DNA of 64,000 bases from Lepraria neglecta (taxonomy: Eukaryota > Ascomycota > Lecanoromycetes > Lecanorales > Stereocaulaceae), in NCBI GenBank assembly GCA_033220425.1, contig CM065649.1:4464001-4528000 (forward strand). Direction: 5' to 3'. A program made the position numbers and the translations under genes. Of this stretch, positions 53,940 through 64,000 are shown one piece after another. Positions within the stretch are counted from its first letter, which is position 1, and each line of letters opens with the position of its first letter. A model generated the notes under the pieces. The model was given only the letters and a program-made list of their open reading frames with translations, was not told the DNA's origin and did not search any database.

Positions 53940-55663
53940 TATTGGCTGATTTAAGTGATTCCTCGAGGGCTTTCTAGACCTACTAATTGGCTGCTTTCTA
54001 TATTCTTCGTTCGATAGCGATTTGCTGCTTCTATACCTTCTCTTCTTCCTTCTAAGCCTTCTTTATAGCTGCTATAGCCTTCCTATCTTATATCCCTTGC
54101 TGCCGCTGTACTTCTTCAGTATCTTTGACTACTTACTAAGCCCGAGTAGCTTCTACTCGGGCTGGGGAGAAGAATTAAGGCCCTATATCCTTATCCCCTA
54201 CTAAATTTAAGCGTTTACCTCGTCGCCTCTTCTTCTTCTTATCTTTTAAGGCATTAACTAAGCCTTTAAGTATATATTAGTCAATAGAATATTGTGACAC
54301 GAGGCGTTTATTGGCTCGGAAGACTTTGGCTATTAATGGCGAGCTCGGGGCCTTACGGTACTACTGTTGAATGCGGCGAGCAGTATGGCTTATTATTAGT
54401 ATTCTCAGTCCTTGATAAGGAAGAGGAGCTTCCTATAAGGGTAGCTATATGATTTTCGAAAGGACTAATACAGGGTTAAATAGCTATATACCTGTTTTAG
54501 TAAATCCGGATATAATGTTCATTAGTACGAAGGCCTATTGCTAAGCAGGCCAAAATACGCCCCAGAAGCTCCGTTTAGATAGTAAGGTCATACCTAAGCT
54601 ATTGGCCATCAAACTGTTGAGGTTATTTGTATAGAACCGTGCTAGAGGTGCGAATAGTGACACATCGAGCGGCTACAATCGATGCGTAGAATAAGGAGGT
54701 AAAATCAATAGCAGAATTCGCAATCGATCGTATGATTCAATAAACTGCAAGTTAATATAGCTCGAATGGCCGTCAACTATTAGTAAACGGCGACTTCTCT
54801 TTACTATCTCACTGGTATAGTATTAGAAGATGGTTTCTAGCCAATGCAGACCGAAGGTATTCGAACTCTACCTATTAGATAAGACAGCGAAGTGAGTAAT
54901 ATCTCCAGGTACCTAGTCCTCTAGCTATATATCATGAAGAGAAGAGTCACCCTTATATATCAATGCGGGCGGTAGAACAGCTCCAATAGCGCTGATACAT
55001 GCGAGCAAGCTAATAAACTCCCGGCTACCATCTTGAGAAGCACGAGTGATCCGGCCTGATTCGAGGGCTTCCCTGTTCATTATGCGCTGGGTAGCTGTTA
55101 CTTAACCAATCACAAAGCCCTTCTCGTCCCAATTGTAGATGTTTTTAGTAGTAATATTATATTTTTCGACTGCAGCGATCAACTAGTCAAAATATTAGCT
55201 ATTTAATCTAATTCAATATTATCAAACGTTTAATCCATATTACCAAGTTATAGAACTGCTTGAATGATGGAGCGTACTCTGATTTTATACGCTGGCTATC
55301 GATATTGCGAAGATATATGCTTGTAAGCCTATTTTCGTAGCGTTTGACAAAATCTCCAGTCCAGTTCTTCCCTACAGGGCCACTAATTATCTCTTCTGCT
55401 AGATTGCGTACAATTCGGCTTGTGGGAGGCAATCCGCGATTAGTCAAGCTATTAATATGCTTGATAAGGGTCTCTTCTTGTATGAAAGTGAGTCGTTAGC
55501 GATATTTAGAAGCTGCAGATTGGATAGAGAGCGTTTGGCCGAGATATCGCTGGCGCAGGGTCGTACGGCCCACTGAGTACTTTTCTGCTGTCGCCTTGTA
55601 ATTCAGCTTGTCCTGATTGGCTAGATCTGCCATTGCGAGCTCCATTCGAGCGTTGTGGGTGGA
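53940..55663 (-). pseudogene. Transposase of the Fot/pogo element, inactivated
   Basis: Begins MAQSTHNARMELAMADLANQ (ATG near 55663), a pipsqueak/CENP-B type helix-turn-helix (YKATAEKYSVGRTTLRQRYL). A TAA at the end of AASKYR, where RLTFIQEE follows, fits a CAA-to-TAA change. INSLTNRGLPPTSRIVRNLA, YNWDEKGFVIG, RLLIVDGHSSYINLQF and ILPPYSTHRL-(TAG)-PLDVSLFAPL identify the DDE_1 catalytic domain; the Asp of IVDGH and the Asp of the WDEKG strand are present. The glutamine of the usual L-Q-P-L-D motif is TAG. More stops follow toward 54 kb, where a Lys-rich tail (DKKKKRRRGKRL) marks the C terminus. Several of the stops examined are TAA or TAG in place of Gln, as RIP would make. Confidence 0.85.
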
Positions 55664-55697
55664 TTGGGCCATATTTGAAGATGTTCGAATTGGTAGA

Positions 55698-55744
55698 AAA
55701 AAGTGGCGGTTGAGCCGGAGTGGCGGTCGGGCCGGGATATCTTT
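55698..55744 (-). repeat. Right terminal inverted repeat
   Basis: 47 bases, exact reverse complement of 53603-53649. TA follows at 55745-55746. Confidence 0.9.
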
Positions 55745-55753
55745 TACTCGTAA

Positions 55754-59773
<4,020 letters not shown>

Positions 59774-59895
59774 GAGGGATTGCGTGATGCGGGGTATCTG
59801 ATTGCCTTACTGGGATCTTTCTACCTGGAGTGATGTTATGGTGTGTAGGGGATGGTGGGCTGTGTCTATATTCGTGCTTCTTTCTTGCTATCTTT

Positions 59896-60463
59896 CGTGA
59901 TGGCTGGATACGGTAGGGAAGGGAACGGACCCGGCGTTTGCGAGCGAGGTGAGAGGGTGCATGTCTGTTACAGACAGATCGGGTCATCCATCTCTGTCCT
60001 GTTCTGTCCTCGTGTGGGGGGGGGGAATGGATATCTTGCTCATTCGCTCTCCTGTCTACATACAATACACACATACCTAAGATAGCTAGCTAGGAACTAT
60101 CTCCGTGAGGGTCGTGCATTAGCTACCTTACCTTAGTGAATGCAGGGAAGATTTAAAGCACACGTATTCAAGTCTTGCTATGTAGCTTTATAACGATTGC
60201 TGTGTTCACTAGCCATGATAGATAGCCGGATACAGTAGGGAAGGAACAGGATGTTTGATAGCGAGGGGAGGGGGTGTAAGGTTTGTAGGTCGGTTACAGA
60301 TCGGATCGTCTCTGTTCTTCTTGTGTGTGGGGATGTCTTGCTCATTCGCTCTCATACACACATACAATCCCAAGATAGCTACCTTACCTACCTTAGCTGC
60401 GAAGGAACTACCTCCATCTTGAGCTATTATTGAATGCAGGGAAACATTTAAAGCACGTATGGG
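59896..60463 (+). repeat. Diverged tandem duplication (two copies of about 240-275 bp)
   Basis: Copy 1 about 59896-60171, copy 2 about 60222-60463. Shared in order: GGATAC(G/A)GTAGGGAAGG, GCGAGG(T/G)GAG, CTTGCTCATTCGCTCTC, CAAGATAGCTA-like, CTACCTTACCTTAG-like and GAATGCAGGGAA followed by TTTAAAGCAC. It sits just beyond the 3' end of SMC3. Confidence 0.75.
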
Positions 60464-60649
60464 GTATTAAGGTTCTGGTAATGCGGGGGTTCTGGGGCAT
60501 AGTGTATACTCGCGGCGGTCGTTAGAGGCGGAACGCCCCTATGATTACAAGTCAAGAAGGCTGGGATGAATAGTCGGCCCAGAGTTGAGGCCGAGTCGGG
60601 GCCGAGTCGGTAAACGAGACTTGAAGATACGGGAGAATGTCGACGGGTG

Positions 60650-60985
60650 GTTTCCCTGCATACGCCCTGCATACGCCCTGCATAGCAGAATTGATGGGGG
60701 TAAGAATAGAGGCGACCGTGGCAGGTCGCCAACCAACGGGAGCCATGATTTTCCTCAGCATATAGCCTGCATATGCTCTACATTCCTGCGCAAGAGCAAC
60801 GGGCATAGCTCCGATGATCACGATAACCTGTAAGAGTTGAGACGCTGAAGGCATCTCCGGTGATGATGGCCAGGCTTTTCCCCCGGGATATACCTTGCAT
60901 ATACCCTGCAAATTTTCGCAAGTGGAAAATCAAGACGGTTTTGTCTTGCCCAGTCAGGATAACCTGTAGGAATTGGGACGTTTAT
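60650..60985 (+). repeat. Clustered short repeats (GCATA.GCCCTGCATA type)
   Basis: CCCTGCATACG is repeated three times at about 60653-60682. CATATAGCCTGCATATGC (60760) and GATATACCTTGCATATACCC (60888) begin two diverged blocks that each continue to a GATAACCTGTA(A/G)GA(G/A)TTG string (about 60824 and 60957). Confidence 0.6.
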
Positions 60986-63900
60986 CGCAGATTAGTCGTT
61001 GCAAAGGCGTGATCAAGCCTGTGTTTCGTTACACTGCATAATGCATGCATTCTGAAATCTTGGGAGAGCAGCTAAGAGCGTCCATTGGGAGGTATCACCG
61101 ACAGCCAAGACAAGGAATGTCTCGTCAAACAACTGATGATGGGTTAGAAAGGAATCCGCGTTAAGCCGTAAATGCAAGGTAGGCAGGCCACAAGAGTGCA
61201 GAGCTAAGAGTTCAGGGTCTTTGATCTAGGAACCGAGATTGTCGCGATTACGGAGTACAGGCACAAAGATTCATGATTAAACATTAAAACTGAGATGGAC
61301 CCTTGTTTTGATGTCTAGCACGACAGACTGCATGCTGAAGGTTGCGCGTCGGGGCCAAACCTTAAAGGATTACAGCCATTGTTGTCAATTAAACAAATCT
61401 AGCCCTTAACAGACGGGAAGCGATATCCTTCTTCTTAGCGCGGTACATAGCAATGCAGGGTGACTACCAGTAGATTGGAACCTCGCTGCGTGATTGAGGC
61501 AAATTCGAGCCGCAAAGAGAAAGTGGTGCCACTGTGGGTGTTTGTGGAAAGAGATAAGAACTTTGAGAGGCGACATAAGGCGAGTAAGCGCTAAGGCGAA
61601 TGAGCGAGCAAATGCAAATCAAGCGATACATGTGCTGTTATCGAGCTGGAAGGATCTCGAAAAGTGCCTTTGAGGCTGGAAATTTACCGATAATTGACGG
61701 ATTTGAGATCAGGTTCCTTAGGGTCCTTGTAGCTGAGAGCGACGTTCGGAGGTATCTACGCGGCAGGCCAAGCAAAACAAGTCCTGCCAACTTTTGGGGC
61801 TCCCGTAAGCGAAAACCTAACGGTCTTAAAAGCAGGGATGGCGTGCATGGCGTGTCTTAGGCTTCCCGTTCGCCTCAAACCAAGTCCTGCCTAGCGGTGG
61901 TGGGGCGAGGGTCGAGATTGGTTAGTCACTGTAATTAATGGTGGGACTCTCAAAAATTCGTTGGGAAGGCGGCTTTTCAGAGAATTTGTCTTGATTGGGA
62001 CCTAACCCACTCTCTATCTTGAGATCGAGGCGGCTGTTCTGTTGGAAGAGCGGTCAAGAAGGTCTCGAAGGTATACTGAAAGCTTCGATTTGGCTGAAAG
62101 AGTAAGTAGTAACCAAAATTGCATTACTATTGCACAGAAGCCCAAAAAGTCTGGTGTCTTGCTTCTAGAAGGGCCAGGCCTAGATATCTCGGAGCGGAAC
62201 GAGTGCATTTTCGCTGTTCATAGACGCGTCGATGCAAGTCTGATCCGGGTCGATTATTGATCGTAGTAGAGCTTCAAATGTCAGTCACAAGTGCGAAACA
62301 TAACAAGGACCGCTCCTTGGTCAAATCAATGGCTTTTGTACCGAGACCTGAGTAATAGAATTTGAAAGGGTCTCAATTCTGACCTTGAACGATGGTCATG
62401 GGGGTGGGGGCAGGTTTGATGATCGATTGTGTTCCTTCGAGATGTCGGCATTCTCTGATGTATCCTCAGATCCATGCCAATTAAGAATCCAGAACTCTGC
62501 GTTCGGGCCTTTCCCCAGAACCAAATGCTACTTCAGATAAAGTAATCCAGAAGCTTTCCCCACAATTTCAAATTAGTGGCCCTGAGTATGTGGGCCCATC
62601 GAGATGTCTTGACCAACAATTTTATAAATCGGATCTTCAAACCGTCCAAACGCCGTCCAATGTTGAATTTTGATCGGGAAATCGCTTCTGATCGAGAGTA
62701 CAATGGGTCAACAGCGTTTCCAGAAAGATTTTGCAACGGTGAGAATGTAATTTAAGAGTAATCACCATACATGCCTGCATCGATGATCAGTAATGTGTAC
62801 GGGTACTGTGGCATGCGTCAAGTCACGGTAAAGCGAAACTTCTAGCGTTCCAAGATATTGTGTGAGAATTATGCTAAAGATTTGTATGTGCACGTTTGGC
62901 GACAAAGCCATTGGTATGACTTCTCGTATCCCGAGCCAGCGTTTGGAGCGTGCAGATGTAATTTTGCGCTATCAGTAAAAAAGTCGGAAGGTGGCGGCGC
63001 CCTGGGTGGTGATTGGCGCAACAACAAGGAAAAAACCGTTGATCAGCACACGCTTGCGTTGACGAGCATTAAGGTATTTCTATGTATTGATAACGATCCC
63101 CGCGGGCACCAAATTAACTCACGCAACAATCCTCATCATCGTCGAGTGATTAATGAGTCTGCCACCCCTGGCGCCGGTTTGATAGACCCTGAGAGACAGC
63201 TTTATGCGGAGGGAATCAGAATGATATGCAGACCGAAAGATGTTGAGGGGCGGAAAGCGTAAATGCCGAGCGCCAAAAGGCCCAAGTGTATGCAAGCTAC
63301 ATCAAATGGCATAGAGGGGTGCATTGCCCGTGTGTCAGGCCACCAAGCACCAAGCGGTGGCTCGCGAGGTGGTTATCAGTGACCGCAATCAGTCAGGCCG
63401 CTCATTGGCTTTGTTTTGATCCGACCTTTCCAGAACCTTAGCGGCCATCCCACTAGCCAAAACCCCCTCCGCATTCGCTCACCAATTTCCAACCCGCTAA
63501 CCATATCTTTTCTATTATTCTTTCACTCGAGCTCAATAATGCTTTTTTCTCCTCTACATCCACTCCACCTCATCGCCCTTTTGCCATCTCCCAGCATCAC
63601 GGGCCACAGCAAACTCTTCATTGCGGGTCGTTGACGGAAGTTTGCCTCTTGCATCATCCTCGCGGGCCCAGTCGGACCTCGCCCCCAAGGAAAAACGAAG
63701 GATCAGGAATCGGATTTCTTGTTGACTTCCTTCTTCCCTGCCTTGTCTGGCGCAGTCCCGCGGTTACAGTTAGACATCTTTTGCATCCTACACTCCCCCG
63801 AGTCCGTGAAATACCTCGAGTACAAGCACTGCGTCTTATGCCCAGCGCTTGCTACGCAACCTTTACCTCCGACAAACTTGGTTGGAAACCTTCATTGTGA

Positions 63901-64000
63901 GTTTTGCTTGACAGGGTATTATAAGAGTGTTCAATACACCGAATAGGTTGTGTCGAGTTACCAGGGGTCATCACTTTGCTAATTGCTGATTCACTCATTT

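Larger units (their letters stand above)
53603..55744 (-). mobile_element. Fot/pogo-type (Tc1-mariner superfamily) DNA transposon, 2142 bp
   Basis: The ends are perfect 47-bp inverted repeats (53603-53649 and 55698-55744, starting AAAGATATCCCGGCCCGACC), flanked by TA. The size is normal for Fot elements. The transposase is on the minus strand and is interrupted (see its own entry). The ends are GC-rich and identical, while the interior is strongly AT-rich (TATATATG, CTTATTATTAG), the pattern left by RIP on a repeated sequence. It occupies the RIO1-SMC3 promoter. Confidence 0.92.
59774..64000. other. Gene-poor right end
   Basis: About 4.2 kb without a gene I can support. Short frames at 61600-61860, 62858-63262 and 63416-63946 have no motif; the last has several Cys (CILHS, HCVLCPA, HCEFCLTG) but no signal peptide or splice model I trust. 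It includes the diverged duplications listed separately. Confidence 0.5.

Noticed and set aside
63416-63946. Possible small Cys-containing secreted protein at the right edge
   Set aside because: The hydrophobic head and the Cys-rich part are in different frames, and I found no convincing intron to join them.

Overview
This window is nuclear DNA of a filamentous ascomycete (Pezizomycotina). Genes are split by short GT-AG introns (about 48-124 bp). Recognisable genes include Atg17, SconB/MET30, RIO1, SMC3, a fungal APC permease and UstYa-like (DUF3328) fragments. Pogo/Fot-type transposon remains carry Gln-to-stop changes of the CAA/CAG to TAA/TAG kind expected from repeat-induced point mutation (RIP). 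The exact order or genus cannot be read from the sequence alone.

Layout. 1-25.3 kb is mostly an accessory, decaying region. It holds a broken O-methyltransferase (1-1152), a small secreted protein (2123-2527) and an intact amino-acid/choline-type permease (3888-5545). Four copies of one unfamiliar gene family lie here in two inverted pairs (5808-6950/8515-7316 and 23077-21575/24102-25263). There are also remnants of MIT-domain, MFS, M35-like and DUF3716 genes, transposon debris, an intact secreted SGNH/GDSL hydrolase (16113-13682) and an ML-domain secreted protein (17579-18323).

25.5-34 kb is conserved and gene-dense: a RING/ZZ/SH3 protein, a divergent phosphoketolase-acetate kinase pair that together can make acetate and ATP from sugar phosphates via acetyl phosphate, and a SprT-like protein that has lost one zinc ligand. 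34-37.9 kb is gene-poor, with two UstYa-type relics. 37.9-41.3 kb encodes a large fungal-specific protein. 41.3-46 kb is repeat-rich, including a six-unit 64-bp tandem array. 46-47 kb carries an F-box gene with one in-frame stop.

47.2-59.8 kb is a core housekeeping block: sconB (sulfur-regulatory F-box/WD40 subunit), ATG17 (autophagy scaffold), RIO1 (ribosome biogenesis kinase) and SMC3 (cohesin). A 2.14-kb Fot/pogo element with perfect 47-bp inverted ends and TA duplications sits inside what would otherwise be a roughly 290-bp divergent promoter between RIO1 and SMC3. 59.8-64 kb holds no gene I can support, only diverged tandem duplications.

The best candidate for something undescribed is the four-copy family. 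The predicted 453-residue product has a core with an Asp...Glu-Val-Ala...Lys-x-Tyr pattern reminiscent of Uma2-type PD-(D/E)XK nuclease folds. One copy is open and three are frameshifted.
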